Counted from the first letter of the stretch, positions 38,324 through 50,372 are shown. The stretch is 64,000 nucleotides of DNA from Anomaloglossus baeobatrachus (GCF_048569485.1 NC_134358.1:238353404-238417403); one strand, 5' to 3'. Numbers and translations: made by a program. Notes: a model not told the origin generated them from the sequence alone.

Positions 38324-40600
38324 TGTGGCACCCCTGAGGCTTCAGTTACCACAGGGTACTGCATCTCACTTAAGGTGCAGTACTCATCCCGGGTAAGGAA
38401 GAGGTTAATCGCTGGCATTTCTCACATTTACAAACCACACACAGTTAGGTGCTTTCCCACTGGGATTGGCCTGGGGTGGCCATCATGAGGCATGGGACTT
38501 TCCCGCTCACTGGGACAACCATCTGGGGGGCGGGCACCACTTGCAGAAAAGGAAGTGTACCGCCCCGATGTTGGTCGGGCTGCTCGGATCCGGGATAGAT
38601 TGTGGCTCAAAGGGCCTGGACCCATCTCGGCGGACACTTTGATCCGTAAAAGGGGGGGGATTTACAGGGGATTAGTTTGCCACGCCACCTGCGGGCTGCG
38701 TTAATGGGAGTACCGCCGCTGATGGAAGGAGTACCAAGGCAGATGGTGTTAAGAAGCAAGGTGTCAGTCCCTCCGCAGGTAGGGGAGACCCCGGACTCAG
38801 GGTGTTGGTGCTTTGGGAGGACAGGGTGCAGGGGACCAGAGTACTCACTGTGGGTAGTCATGGTGCTGGATGAGGTTTAGAAAGGAGACACACACACTGT
38901 AGGTAAACCAAAGTCCCTGTGTACAGATGCCGCTGCTGGGAGCCCATCCAAGTACCCGGTCCCACCGATGTCACTTAGTGATCCGGAGCCTCTCCCAGCT
39001 CCTCTCGCTTTGGAGCCTACTTCTCAACTCGTTGTCTCCCTCTCACAGTCTGCTCAGTTCCCCAGTGGCCTGCCCATTTCCAGTTTGTCCACCTCCCTGG
39101 TGTGTTTGGCAGTGTCTACTGTGAGGTGATTGGGTTTTGTAGTGCAGATGAGAGTGACATAGGTTTCTTGGGTACCTGGAACCATGGGGAGGGGGGGGGG
39201 GGGTGGCATCTGCACACTTAGGGAGTTGACCCCGAGCACAGCTTAGGGTGAGGATCACAGTCAGGACCTTGGTCCAGGCACCACCTTTGCATTTGCACTT
39301 CTGGGAGCACTACAAGACCCGTGGCTTGGAGCAGGAGGCTCAGCCCAGGCTCTTTATCTCTACCGGGATTTCCATGGTCTGTGGAGAGTGCAGGAAACAC
39401 CTGCAGCCCGTTCCACATTACATCCATGGGATTGGAGGGACCCAGACAAGAAAAAAAAAAAAAAAAAAAAAAAAAGAGTGGGAACACCGGTGGGGACCTC
39501 CGAATTATCTGGGATCGTCATCACGGCAGAGAACGCCACTCCAAGGGTGACAACTGGACTGTGAGTAAAAGACCTTAAACTGCAACTACCTGAGTTAGCC
39601 CTTCATTACCGTTGCCCCGTGCTCTGGCGCCAACGGTCATTACAGCCCTCATCCTCCCTGGGGCCCGCTCCACCTGTGGGGTGCAGAACCATCCTTGCTG
39701 CGATACCATCCACCCTGGAGGAAGGCGACTGAATGCAGCCAAGATGGTTCTGCTCCCCACGGGTGGCGTGGGCCCCGGGGTGGATGTTGAGGCCGTTGGC
39801 GCCGGCAATCAAAAGGCTAAGTCAGCTGCTGCGGTTCCAGGTGTTTTACTCACTGTCTTTAGATTGCCCAGGAGGTACCGGTGACCGCCATGATGGGCCC
39901 CAGTCGATTCCGGATCCATTGAAGGTCAGACCCGGTACCGTGGTCGGTGGGCCCTTCCCTCTTGCGCCTTTAGAGATGGATCCCCATGGCCTGAAGCTAC
40001 TTTGAGACCCCGGTTCTTGAAAAGTTAACTCTTGTCCCGTATGCAGGTGCCGCGGGTCCATGGTGGGGCCTGACTTAGATCACGACTCCGGACCCTATTT
40101 AGCACTGTGCTTTGGGAACTGTGGTGGCCAGAGGGACATATAATCCCCCTGTCCTGCAGATACTGGTGATACAACGTGAAGTCTGTTCCACTCTAGGATT
40201 CAGCACCTCGCACTGCGCCGGTCCCGAGGGAGCAATTAAGCTCTCCCCTCGGCGACAGTATTGACTCCTGAATCCCACCAGAGCCACAGGTAAACCCGTC
40301 TGCTCGTTTCCTCTCCTGCTGGAGAACTCCCTAACTGTTGTGTAGCTCCTAACTCCCCCTGGTGCCTGCTTCTCCCCCGGTTCCCTGTCACTAGTGGGTG
40401 GCAGCCCCCCCCCCCTCCTCATGTTTGGTGGCTGCCTTAAGACCCAACCCTAGCCCAGTCCTCATTGGGGAGGGCAACCTATTGGTGTGTGAGTTTGTGT
40501 GTTGTGGAACTGGTACCGACCTCCTCTGGATCCAAAATGAGTACCGCACCTTAAGTGAGGTGCAGTACCCTGTGGCAACTGAAGCCTCAGGGGTGCCACA
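38324..40600. repeat. Inverted pair of LTR-like arms with an inner LTR (fossil)
   Basis: Left end TGTGGCACCCCTGAGGC and right end GCCTCAGGGGTGCCACA are perfect inverses. Similarity continues inward (ACAGGGTACTGCAYCTCACT) and meets near 39725. A further LTR of the 14955 type, minus orientation, appears inserted at about 38557-39212. Either two solo LTRs facing each other or a foldback derivative. Broken; no internal coding seen. Confidence 0.55.
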
Positions 40601-40748
40601 TCAGCATTTTATAGTGAATGTAGCCAATGCCTTCATATCAGAATAATGGACTGTAGACATCACTTAAAATCCTAATTATTTATTATAGTTTTACAATGTA
40701 TCTGTAAAACATATTGTCTGTCCGTGATGAATTAATAAGTTAACCAGG

Positions 40749-40749
40749 G

Positions 40750-40790
<41 letters not shown>
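40749..40790. repeat. Poly(A) tract, about 40 bp
   Basis: Uninterrupted A run. Confidence 0.97.
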
Positions 40791-40794
<4 letters not shown>

Positions 40795-41501
40795 CATCAA
40801 TACTAAATCAGACACACTTCCACTAAAATAGCCGGTAGCGTTGGCGGGCCCCCTTCCAGCATGGACCCAGTTGCAGATCGTTATGCTCCTGTCTATGACA
40901 TGGTCACGCTCTGGTCAGGAGATATGCAGTCAGTCCATGCATTGCAATCTGAGATCGGACCGTCTGAAAGAGCCCTTAGGCTATGTGCCCACGCTGCGGA
41001 TTTACCGCGGATTTTGCCGCGGATTTGCCGCGGATTTGCCGAAAATCTGCAGCAGCAGCACTTCCAAGCCATTTCAATGGCATTTTGGAAATGCTGTGCC
41101 CATGCTGCGGATTTTTCCGCGGCGGATTTGCCGCGGATTTTGATGCGGAAAAATCTGCAGCATGTCAATTATTGTTGCGGATTTTGGTGCGGATTTTTCC
41201 CATGCAAGTCAATGCAAGGTGTAAAATCCGCAAGAAATCCGCAGGTCTGTTCCCACAGGCTCTTTTTCCTGCGGATTTGGTGCGGATCTCGCAAACAAAT
41301 CCGCAGGAAGTGATGTAGGATAGTTCAGGAAGAGGAAGTTTCACCATTTTGTAGTGTAGAGTAGTGGCAGTGTAGTCGTGTTGTGTCTGGACTCTGGATT
41401 GCCAGCTAAAAACAGCTAGTTACAGGCTGCTTGCTTTTAGCTGGCAAAACAGGATCCCAGCTCTTTTTTCACAATTCTTTTTAAAAAAAAAAAAAAAAAA
41501 A

Positions 41502-42912
41502 AATGTGCTCCGCTGTATTTTCACTGTCCAGCCCGATGCAAGCAAGCAACTGAGGGCTGTGCTTCTCAGAGGGATAAGGCTGAAGCATTCTCTGCCCCTC
41601 CCGCTGAGAAAAACAGTCCTCAGCTGCCCCTGAAAATGGCGGCTTCATTGTGAAGCGCCATTCTCAGGTGCTGTACCGAGGCTCATCCAGCCGCCCTGAT
41701 GCATTTGGCTGGCTGGGTAATCTGAAGGGGTTAATGCCAGTTTTCTGCAAACTGGCACTAAGCCCGAGGTTCATAATGTCATGCCTGTGTAGACACAGCC
41801 ATTATGAACCTCCGTTTGGTAATAAAGAAAAGAAAACACTTTTTGAAAAATTTTATTTGAAATAAAAACACACAAACATCCCTGATTCCCATCTTTATTA
41901 CTCCCTGAATCCCCCGACGATAATCCATGACAGCTCCGATGTGCACCCGGCTGACCCGGGCACTGACATCAGCCGGTGACAGCAGCCGTCCGTGTACGAG
42001 ATGCTGCACAGCTCTCTTCTGTCTGCTGGGACCGGCTGACGTCCGTGCCCGGGTCACATGAGTGCACATCGGAGCCCGGCACATCAGCTGGTCGGTGTGC
42101 AGTCAGCTGACCCGCCCGCGCTCGCGAATTAAGTCAGCTGACGATGTGCAGTCATGTGACCCGGGCACGGACGTCAGCCGGTCCCAGCAGCCGTCAGTGT
42201 ACGAGATGCTGCAAAGCTCTCTTCCGTCTGCTGGGACCGGCTGACGTCCGTGCCTGGGTCAGATGAGTGCACATCGGCCGACTATTCAGCTGTCGATGTG
42301 CACTCAGCTGACCCGCCCGCGCTCGCGAATTAAGTCAGCTGACCGGCTGACTTCTGTGCCCGGGTCAGCTGATGCTGTGAAGTCAGCTGACCCGAGCTCA
42401 GCTATGAACTGAGCTGACCCGGCCAGTGAGTTCTGCCGCTCCCAGCAGCCGGCAGAGAGCTTTCCTGTGATATTGTCCTGGATTAACCTCTGAGGCTTGG
42501 GAGTAATAAAGATGGCAATCAGGGATGTTTGTGTGTTTTTATTTCAAATAAAATTTTTCAAAAAGTGTTTTCTTTTCTTTATTACCAAACGGAGGTTCAT
42601 AATGGCCGTGTCTACACAGGCATGACATTATGAACCTCGGGCTTAGTGCCAGTTTGCAGAAAACTGGCATTAACCCCTTCAGATTACCCAGCCAGCCAAA
42701 TGCATCAGGGCGGCTGGATGAGCCTCGGTACAGCACCTGAGAATGGCGCTTCACAATGAAGCCGCCATTTTCAGGGGCAGCTGAGGACTGTTTTTCTCAG
42801 CGGGAGGGGCAGAGAATGCTTCAGCCTTATCCCGCTGAGAAGCACAGCCCTCAGTTGCTTGCTTGCATCGGGCTGGACAGTGAAAATACAGCGGAGCACA
42901 TTTTTTTTTTTT
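41502..42912. repeat. Palindrome with near-identical 413-bp arms
   Basis: 41502-41914 and 42500-42912 are inverted copies. The 71-codon frame present in both arms differs at a single residue (S/G in CRHSHYEPP), so identity is about 98% or better. The spacer (41915-42499) is itself full of short direct and inverted repeats of GCTGGGACCGGCTGACGTCC. Poly(A)/poly(T) tracts lie at both outer ends. Non-coding. Confidence 0.85.
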
Positions 42913-42924
42913 TTTTTTTTTTAA

Positions 42925-43050
42925 ATAACAGTGAAAGGGAACATGGGACCACATTTTTTGGCTATAAGCTGCGGCCACCACCACTGGGTTATTATATACA
43001 GCCTGTTAGAATGTAAGAGCCCAGTGGTGTTGGCCGCAGCTTTTCTGTAT
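42925..43050. mobile_element. T2/Kolobok-type MITE fragment
   Basis: TGAAAGGGAACATGGGACCAC then GCTGCGGCCACCACCACTGGG, as in 48072 onward. Truncated. Confidence 0.5.
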
Positions 43051-43318
43051 AAGCACACTGTGAGACTGCTAACAAAATGGATAATGGAGAAGAAAGGAGG
43101 GTTGGGACAGGAAATGACACAAAGAGACTTTTTTTTGCCTTCAAAACAGTCAAAGCTTTATTCAGAAACAGAGTACAATGGACAAAATCCGCATCAAAAT
43201 CCGCAACGAAATCCGCGTCAAATCCGCAGCTATGCTAAGGTGCGGATTCTGGGGGAAAGCTGCGGATTTTGAGGCACAAAAATCCGCAGCAACATTCTCT
43301 CGTGGACACATAGCCTTA

Positions 43319-43547
43319 GGTTGTGTGACCATGAGGTGCTTTTGATGCATCAAACTCAGCATCCTATGGTTCCAGCAAAGTGGATGGGATTTACAAAATC
43401 TCATGCCCACTGTGCTTCTTTTTTTTTGATACTAGACGTAAACTGACCTGCGATACGTGTTTCATATCCACAAGATATCAATGTCACTTATGGGAGCATC
43501 GAGCTTAATGTCCTCCATAAAATTGCATTGGATGCTGGAAAATCCAC

Positions 43548-43578
<31 letters not shown>

Positions 43579-43583
43579 ACCAA

Positions 43584-43631
<48 letters not shown>

Positions 43632-44364
43632 GTTTTGTCAATGCCAAATTCGAGGAAATATCAAAAAGCAGCGTTATTTAAAGCATGACAAACCAGGGGT
43701 TTATGTGCAGAATTTCCCCAGACTTAAATTAGATGTAGAAATCGATCCATGAACATGTGTTTTTAGTGCAATTCTACAGCAGAAACACAAGAAAACCAAA
43801 AACAAAAATAAACCCCACTTACACCAATCACACAAACATATCAAAGCCAAATACCGAGAAGAACAAAAAAATTCAGCAACATCAAGAACCTCATGAAAAT
43901 TACGTTGTGGTGATGTAGCCTAATGTTATGTACACATGGAGCATTATTCCTATAGCATATACCTGCTCTCTTGGCAGAAAAAGCTGTGTTCAAAATGCCT
44001 TGTTTGCCCTTGAAATGCCAAATCACTCATGTCTTCACTGTGCGTTGTGTAGTGCACCATAGTGTAAAATATAACAAGACCTCAGGTGGTTAAGAGCCAA
44101 ATGATTCTGTCTGGATTCTGTTGGCCGTGTAGATGCCGAGTCCTGGGCTCCATTATAAGGAGGGACAGATATTGTGGTGAGCTGGACTTTACATTTAATG
44201 GTTTATTTTGAAAGCAAAGTATATGTGCACTTTGTCTACCATGCATGGTTAATAAATTTAGCTTTAGTTATCAAACATGATTCCAAAATATTTGTTGCAT
44301 TTTCTCACTCCCCTCCCCCCCCCCCCCAAAAAAAAACAATAGTGAGCATGAGATTTCACCATTT
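43319..44364. other. No gene seen
   Basis: Contains a poly(A) plus (CA)n block at 43545-43628. AT-rich and otherwise featureless by eye. Confidence 0.4.
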
Positions 44365-45216
44365 TGGAAACCAACCACTAGGATTTTGCTATATAAAAGG
44401 TAAAGGCAGTGCCATACTAGCACTAGGATGCTGAACCCAGGTATACCTGTTGTAGAAAGATGCGATGTTTGGTTGCTGAAATATCTGTAATCAAAGTTGC
44501 AGAAATGCACTGCACTTTTGATTGACGTGTGTGTGGTTCAGGCGCCACAGGGTACTGTGCCTCACCCAAGGTACAGAATTCTTCTTGGATACGGAAGAGG
44601 TAGTCACCGGTAATCACCACCAAAACATTCATCCAACGCATAACATGGGAGCTCTTCCACTGGGACTGGGCTAGGGTACCGTCGAAAGGTGATGCACAGA
44701 AGGAAACACCGGCCTCGAAGTATCCGGGATCGGCTGAAGCCTATCACAGCGTAGCCCGCTACTCCAACGGCAGCGTGTTTTCAGTGAGTAAAAGAACTTG
44801 AACTGCACCTGTGGCGCCCTGGACTAGCCAGGTCGTCACAAATAACACACAAACACCCCCATTAGACAGGGACACCAGCCAAACACAAAACCCTTGTTGC
44901 CTCCCTCCAGTGTCTGATGTCCACACCAGGTGGGGCGGAGCCAAGCGGTTGGCCCCACCCACCGAGGAGTTCACAGGCCTGGAGGCGAGAAAAGTGACAG
45001 AGTTTGGAGTTGGAAGTGAGAGGAGCAAACACTTGAGCGTCTGGGTTTATGGCCCAGGCACTGACAGCAAGGTTGGCAGACGGTGGTGGCCGTCTGCAGG
45101 AGTGGTGAAGCAATGCGGAACCGTAGGACCGGGGTCGGGCGTTGGCCCGCCGGTACCGACCGGGGAGCGAAGTGAAGCCAGCACACACAGGCAGGGCCAT
45201 CGGACCCCGACCAGGC

Positions 45217-45376
45217 TTGGAGCCGCCGACAATAGTCAAATCCGAATGTGACCGGAACCCCAGGGATTTCCTAACAGCAAGAATCCCGATTGAAGGCAAC
45301 CGCCCACACCGTGAGGGTATACAGCTACCGCCTAAGGCTAGAGACCCAAGGGCCAGCGCCTGCGGGCAAACGGGTT
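45217..45376 (+). repeat. 160-bp direct repeat, left copy
   Basis: TTGGAGCCGCCGACAATAG to GGCAAACGGGTT. The same 160 bp recurs at 46237-46396 with five base differences. The pair exactly flanks the ribozyme-bearing insert and consists of host LTR sequence, so it reads as a very long target-site duplication. Confidence 0.85.
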
Positions 45377-46236
45377 TGCGCTGACTTCCGGTCCGGATCT
45401 CCCAGAATTCTACCTGTTTGTGGGAGGGCTCCCATGCAGGGTTCCTATTGGATCTTCTGCGTTCTAGTGTGGAACGCGGAAATACACAACACGCACGGTG
45501 GTTTGCAGCCTTTAACTGCGCACAATCTGGGTGCGATGCACTCCAACCTGGAACGCAGGGGGGCGGTACCTGTCGCCTTGGTAGTGACCTCAGACGCCGG
45601 CATGGTAGGGATTAATCGTTTCCATCAAGCTCGCTGTAAGTATGGCTTTTTGCACATATGTGGGGTATTACACTGATTAAGGGTGTATAAAGGCATCAGT
45701 TCTATCAAAGACTGAGCGCCACCATTTGCCCAGCACACATAGGTCCATCACCTTTTTGGCCTGTGCTGATCCCTGCCACAGAAGGCAGATCTTTCCCAAT
45801 TTTTTCCTCCGTCTCTCCTGAGGAACTCTCACTACTGAGAGGGAAACGCGTCGGGAGGAACTATTTGTTTGTTTTTTGGTTGTGGGGCAGACATTCTATT
45901 TGGGTTCTGCCCTTGTCAGGGCGGAAGTTTATTCACGGGGCACGACAGGGTTTGTAGTATACCCTTCCACCTTATCCTTCCAGCCTGTGACCTCTCATTT
46001 TGGGACCGATGTGCAGTCCAGCTCATGGATGAAGCTTGGGTGAGATCAAGCCTATGCGTTGCCATGTGGCATTTTATTGTTTGCACACTTTATGCACTAG
46101 CACTTTACTATTATTGTTATTATTATTGATTTTATCTAGCCATCAGTAAAAGTTACGTTTTAGTCCCTGCTGTATTTCTATTAATCTTTGGACTATTGGG
46201 CATTACATCTTCTGCTTAGCAGACCTGCTATTATAT
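45377..46236 (+). mobile_element. Hammerhead retroelement, monomer, 860 bp
   Basis: The insert lies between the 160-bp direct repeats. It has 435 bp before the ribozyme and 378 bp after, ending AT-rich (TTATTGTTATTATTATTG, then CTGCTATTATA). No protein frame is convincing. It is likely a non-autonomous element moved by an enzyme encoded elsewhere. Confidence 0.65.
45812..45858 (+). ncRNA. Hammerhead ribozyme, core complete
   Basis: CTGAGGA (45818-45824) fits CUGANGA. Stem II CTCTC/GAGAG (45826-45830 with 45837-45841), GAAAC (45843-45847), loop GC, GTC (45850-45852) with cleavage expected after 45852. Stem I TCTCTC (45812-45817) pairs with GGGAGG (45853-45858) including two G-U pairs. The A-G mismatch closing stem II may lower activity. 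Stem III is minimal, as at 5771. Confidence 0.7.
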
Positions 46237-46396
46237 TTGGAGCCGCCGACAATAGTCAAATCCGAATGTGACCGGAACCCCAGGGGTTTCCTAACGGCAA
46301 GAGTTCCGATTGAAGGCAACCGCCCACACCGTGAGGGTATACAGCTACCGCCTAAGGCTAGAGACCCATGGGCCAGCGCCTGCGGGCAAACGGGTT
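46237..46396 (+). repeat. 160-bp direct repeat, right copy
   Basis: Partner of 45217-45376, equal length and no gaps, about 3% different. Confidence 0.85.
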
Positions 46397-47399
46397 CCTC
46401 CGGTACCCATACACCGGGGAGCGGACTACCATTGGGGATCCATAGTAGTCAAACGAGAACATCAAGGTGCAGGGAAAGACAGCCGCCATCACCTGTCCGG
46501 GGAGAGACACGGCAGCCGTATGCGGTACCCGTCCATCCAGCCGTTTGGTTTACCGAGGACTTTGTACATTTCTTACTGAGTGGGTACACCCGTGCCATCC
46601 GGCACCGCGCCACGCTGTCCCTGCAACCCTGCACCTCACCAAACCTGCCTCCCCGTCACATCATCGGGCCCCGGGACCACCGACCCCTACCCACGGAGGT
46701 GGAAAACAACATCCCAGCTGCTCCCTACCATCACTCCCGGGATCCCTGTCACCAGCAGCGGTGGTGCCCATCTTCACCACGACCCGTGGGTGGCGTCACG
46801 GACTAAATCCCCCAAACCAACCACCCCTTTCACTCACGGGCGAGGAGCGCCGCTCGAGTCCCCGGATCCGGCCCACCGCTCGAGACACCGAGCAGCAGCC
46901 GCAGCAGCGCCGGACCCGAGCGTTAGCGAGAGCGCAGCAGCAACGGCGTCTTCCCCGCCCGCGATACACCCTTTGTGTTGTCCTATCACTGCCAGCGCTC
47001 GCAACCTTACGTCCCTCCGCCATAGACAACTACTACCATCGTCTAACTCCCTGGAGCCTAGCTCTAAATGTGGAGAGCTGCAACACCCGAGCTGCGTCAC
47101 CATCCGCCCCAGAGGAGAAGTCCCGCAGTGGCGGCTAATACTGGCCGCACACCACAGGTGTTGTCACAAGCAACTACTACCTTCATCCCCATCCCCAGCT
47201 TTATTGACACTGCTGAGGTCACGGAGCCGGACAAGGCCGCCACGGTGACCCAAGAGAAGAATTGCGGCCCGGTAGCAATTAAGCCACCGACCCTGTGGGC
47301 GCGTCATGTGCATCTGGATTGGGCCTTTGTGTGTCAGGTCCTCGCTGTATATTCGTCCTCCAGAGTCATGTATTGCATGCTAACTTTTCTTTAAATATC

Positions 47400-47700
47400 T
47401 CGCCACCATTGCTGCTGCTGTTGGTGCGTGTGCATTGCCACAGTGATAATATCTTCATTAAAATGGGTCCGTAGTCAGCACGGAACTTGACCTCTGGCGC
47501 CATTTTATTGAAGACACTGGAGAAGACTGAGCGGCATTCTCATGCTTCTGCTATTCAGTGTCTTCTCCATAGTGTCTTGAATAAAATGGTGCCAGAGATC
47601 GCGGTACACACATGCGGACTGGCGCCATTTGAATGAAGACATCATTACTGTGGCAATGTGCACGTGCCGTCAACAGCAGCAATGGCGGTGCGGCACAATA
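47400..47700. repeat. Palindromic MITE-like block
   Basis: CCACCATTGCTGCTGCTGTTG and its inverse CAACAGCAGCAATGG bound it. The inner halves mirror each other through TTGCCACAGTGATAA, CATTTTATTGAAGACACT and the centre near GCTTCTGC. No target copies identified. Confidence 0.65.
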
Positions 47701-48071
47701 GTTAAACAAAATGGGGCAAGAGAGAGGACACTGGAGGACGACTGTACAGTGAGGACCCGACCCACAAAGGCCTGCCCACATTGCTCCTGTCAATCAAAAG
47801 CGCAGTGCCAGTGCATTTATGTAACTTTGATTACAGATATTTCAGCAACCAAGCATCACATTTTTCTATAACCGGTATACCTGGATCCAGCATTTTACTG
47901 CTAGTATGGCACTGCCTTTGCTTCATATAGCAAAATCCTGGTGGTTGGTTCCTATACAAATACAGCATCACAATCTATGCTAAAGATGTGTCAAAATAAA
48001 AGGCTCAAGAAAAAAAAATATATATATATAATAAAGTCATATTATAACCATCCTCTCTTAAGGCTACGTTC

Positions 48072-48643
48072 TTAAAGGGAACCTGTCACCACTTTTTTGG
48101 CCTATAAACTGCGGCCACCACCACTGGGCTCTTATATACAGCATTCTAACATACTGTATATAAGAGCCCAAGCCGCTGTATATAAAACATAAAAAAAACA
48201 CTTTATAATACTTACCCAAGGGTTGCGCGGTGGGCCTTATGGGCACCTCCTCTTTCGGAAGTCTGGGTGTATGACACGATTATGTGATACACACTCGCCG
48301 GTCCTGCGCAGGTGCACTACAATACTTTGATCTGCCCTGCTCAGGACAGATCAAAGTGCGCCTGCTCAGGACCTGAATGCCGGCGAGTGTGGATGACGTC
48401 GGACCTGCCATGCACCGAGGCTAGAGAAGGAGCACAAAGATGGCCAAAAGAGGCGGCACTGGAGAACAGAGACGCCCATAAGGCCCACCGCGTGACCGTT
48501 AGGTAAGTATTTTGAAGTGGTTTTTTTATGTTATACCCCCGGCCCGGGCTCTTATATACAGCATGTTAGAATGCTGTATATAAGAGCCCAGTGGTGGTGG
48601 CTGCAGCTTATAGCCAAAAAAAGTGGTGACAGGTTCCCTTTAA
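48072..48643. mobile_element. T2/Kolobok-type MITE, complete (572 bp)
   Basis: TTAAAGGGAACCTGTCACCAC at the left and GTGGTGACAGGTTCCCTTTAA at the right are inverse. It contains GCTCTTATATACAGCAT hairpins at both sides and a central inverted repeat with GCGCAGG. TTAA at both ends is the expected target duplication. Reference copy for 14391 and 42925. Confidence 0.85.
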
Positions 48644-48704
48644 GGTCAGGAGAGTTTTTGATGTTGCAGAATTTCTGCCCTAAGCTTTGTGCACACGCTG
48701 CTGC

Positions 48705-48735
<31 letters not shown>

Positions 48736-49288
48736 GATTTTAATCAATAATTAGGTAAAGTGCATCATAACGAAATTTGAGAACCCTGAAGTGCTGTGCA
48801 CACATTGCAGATTTTGGTCCAGAAAAAGTCTGCACCATATAATTGACATGTCTGTTTCAACGTTTTTCCCCCTAACAAAAAAAAAAAAATATGTTTTTTC
48901 TGCAGCATTTTTCTTGCCCAGTGATGCAGTTTTTGGTGCAGAAAATCTACAATGTGGGACTCTGCACCGTAGTTTACGTGCTTTTTTTTGTCTCGGTTTG
49001 GTGTGTCATTCTTGAAATAAAGCAGTTTTATAATTCCCGGTACTGATATCAGTAGGGGCGTATTACAAGCCTTTTGTGTGCATTTCCGCTGCATAAACGC
49101 ACCAAAAATACAGGTGTCTATTACCTGCAGATTCTCCGCATGTAATGCAAGTCTGATGAAAATCCGCACAGAAAGCTGATTCCTCAAGAGAAATTAACAT
49201 GCTGGGGATTGTGTAATCTCCTCTCCAGATTGGGGAAGGATTTCTAGAAATTATCCACTTTGCTTAAACATTGTTTTTGAAGCAATAA
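48644..49288. other. Repeat fragments and simple sequence, no gene
   Basis: Poly(T)/poly(A) junction at 48707-48735. GTGCACACGCTGC and GTGCACACATTGCAG resemble worn MITE ends. No complete element recognised. Confidence 0.4.
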
Positions 49289-49485
49289 GGCTGTGTGTCC
49301 ACGGTAGAATGTACCTGCGGATTTTTCTGCATGAAAATCCGCGGCAAATCCGCAGCGGAAAGATCCGCAGCATGGACACAGCATTTCCAAAATGCCATTG
49401 AAATGGCTTGGAAGTGCCGCTGCTGCAGATTTTCGGTAAATCCGCGGCAAAATCCGCGGTAAATCCGCAGCGTGGGCACATAGCC
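49289..49485. mobile_element. Harbinger-type MITE, short complete copy (197 bp)
   Basis: Exact TAA duplication (49286-49288, 49486-49488). Ends GGCTGTGTGTCCACGG and GTGGGCACATAGCC. Body made of AAATCCGCGG repeats. Same subfamily as 40979-43315. Confidence 0.8.
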
Positions 49486-49488
49486 TAA

Positions 49489-50369
49489 TAATACGCAGGG
49501 TCTAAAACACAACTGATTGTGGGAACCTCCCCTAAAGCTCAGTTGTTATGATCCACTTTACAATACCAGATACTTGATCCCTTGTCTATCAGCCATGAAA
49601 TCATTACCCATGGACAATCCTAGAAGAGCAATGATAAGTGACAAACACTTACATGCATATATAATAAATTAATATAATACATAAGAGCTCAGAGAGCAGC
49701 AAGGTATACATACACTCATGGTGCCAGCCTCAGTGACCACAGCAGTGCCACCTGCACTCATTCACCCAGTGATGAGGGCCTCCTGTGAGCAGGTTCTTCC
49801 TGAGATGTCAGTGATGAGGGCCTCTTGTGAGTAGGTTCCTCCTGAGATGTCAGTGATGAGGACCTCCTGTGAGCCGGCTCCTCCTGAGATGTTAGTATTG
49901 TGGAGCAGGTGAGCACAGCCCCTCAGTGATTACTCTCACCCTGTCCCAGCAAGGCTCTGCTCAGGCAGCCATGTCCTCCACAGGACACTCCTCAGGCTAT
50001 ATTCCCACCTCAGCTTCTGATGTTGCAGAATTTCTGCTTCTTTATGTAAATATTGTTGTGGGGTTTTTTTTTTTTAATGAGTTTTTAATCACGGTTTTGA
50101 TGCTGTTGTTTGCTTTCCTGTTGTGTTGTTGATACTTTCTGATATTTGGCTTTGATAAAACCTTGATATACTTATGTGTAGATTACATACATTCTTCATG
50201 CATTTCACAGCGGGAAACGCCCTAAAAATGCAAAAAGCGTACCCGTACGTGTGTTACCTGCGTTCCCCCCCCCCCCCCACATCTGATGCAAGTCTATGGG
50301 GAAGATCTGCACAGTAAAATCAACATGCTGTGAATTTGAAACATGCACCACAGGTCAGTTTGTGCTGAG
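49489..50369. other. Unclassified sequence with a 42-bp minisatellite
   Basis: Three copies of GATGAGGGCCTCCTGTGAGC plus about 22 bp lie at 49771-49896. The rest shows no gene; poly(T) at 50063 and poly(C) at 50267. Confidence 0.5.
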
Positions 50370-50372
50370 TAA

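Larger units (their letters stand above)
40979..43315. mobile_element. Harbinger-type MITE split by a palindrome
   Basis: Exact TTA duplication (40976-40978, 43316-43318). Ends GGCTATGTGCCCACGCTGCGG and GTGGACACATAGCC. MITE body with AAATCCGC/GCGGATTT repeats appears at 40979-41310 and again at 43180-43315; the middle is foreign. The short complete relative is 49289-49485. Confidence 0.7.
44812..46966 (+). mobile_element. Solo LTR (fossil), inner of the pair
   Basis: Starts TGTGGCGCCCTGGACTAG and ends near CCCGCCCGCG, with CACC on both sides (44808-44811, 46967-46970). Without the 860-bp insert and its 160-bp duplication it is about 1.13 kb. Its 3' part matches the LTRs at 6511/9731 read on the other strand (GGCGAGGAGCGCCGCTCGAG). 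Confidence 0.75.
44532..47306 (+). mobile_element. Solo LTR (fossil), outer of a nested pair
   Basis: Starts TGTGGTTCAGGCGCCACAG and ends GTGGGCGCGTCA, flanked by TGTG (44528-44531, 47307-47310). Its own sequence (44532-44811 and 46967-47306) parallels the LTR at 17689-18749. It is split by another LTR at a point that is intact in that copy (GAACTGCACC...). Confidence 0.7.
44365..47960. mobile_element. Inverted-repeat element hosting nested LTRs
   Basis: 44365-44527 and 47785-47960 are inverted copies (AACCAACCACTAGGATTTTGCTATAT, GAAATATCTGTAATCAAAGTT, CTTTTGATTGACA). Everything between 44532 and 47306 is later LTR insertion. 47400-47700 is a further palindrome. Superfamily unknown. Confidence 0.6.

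Noticed and set aside
41650-42754. Identical 71-codon frames on both strands
   Set aside because: Symmetric arms of the palindrome; no family match and bounded by poly(A)/poly(T).
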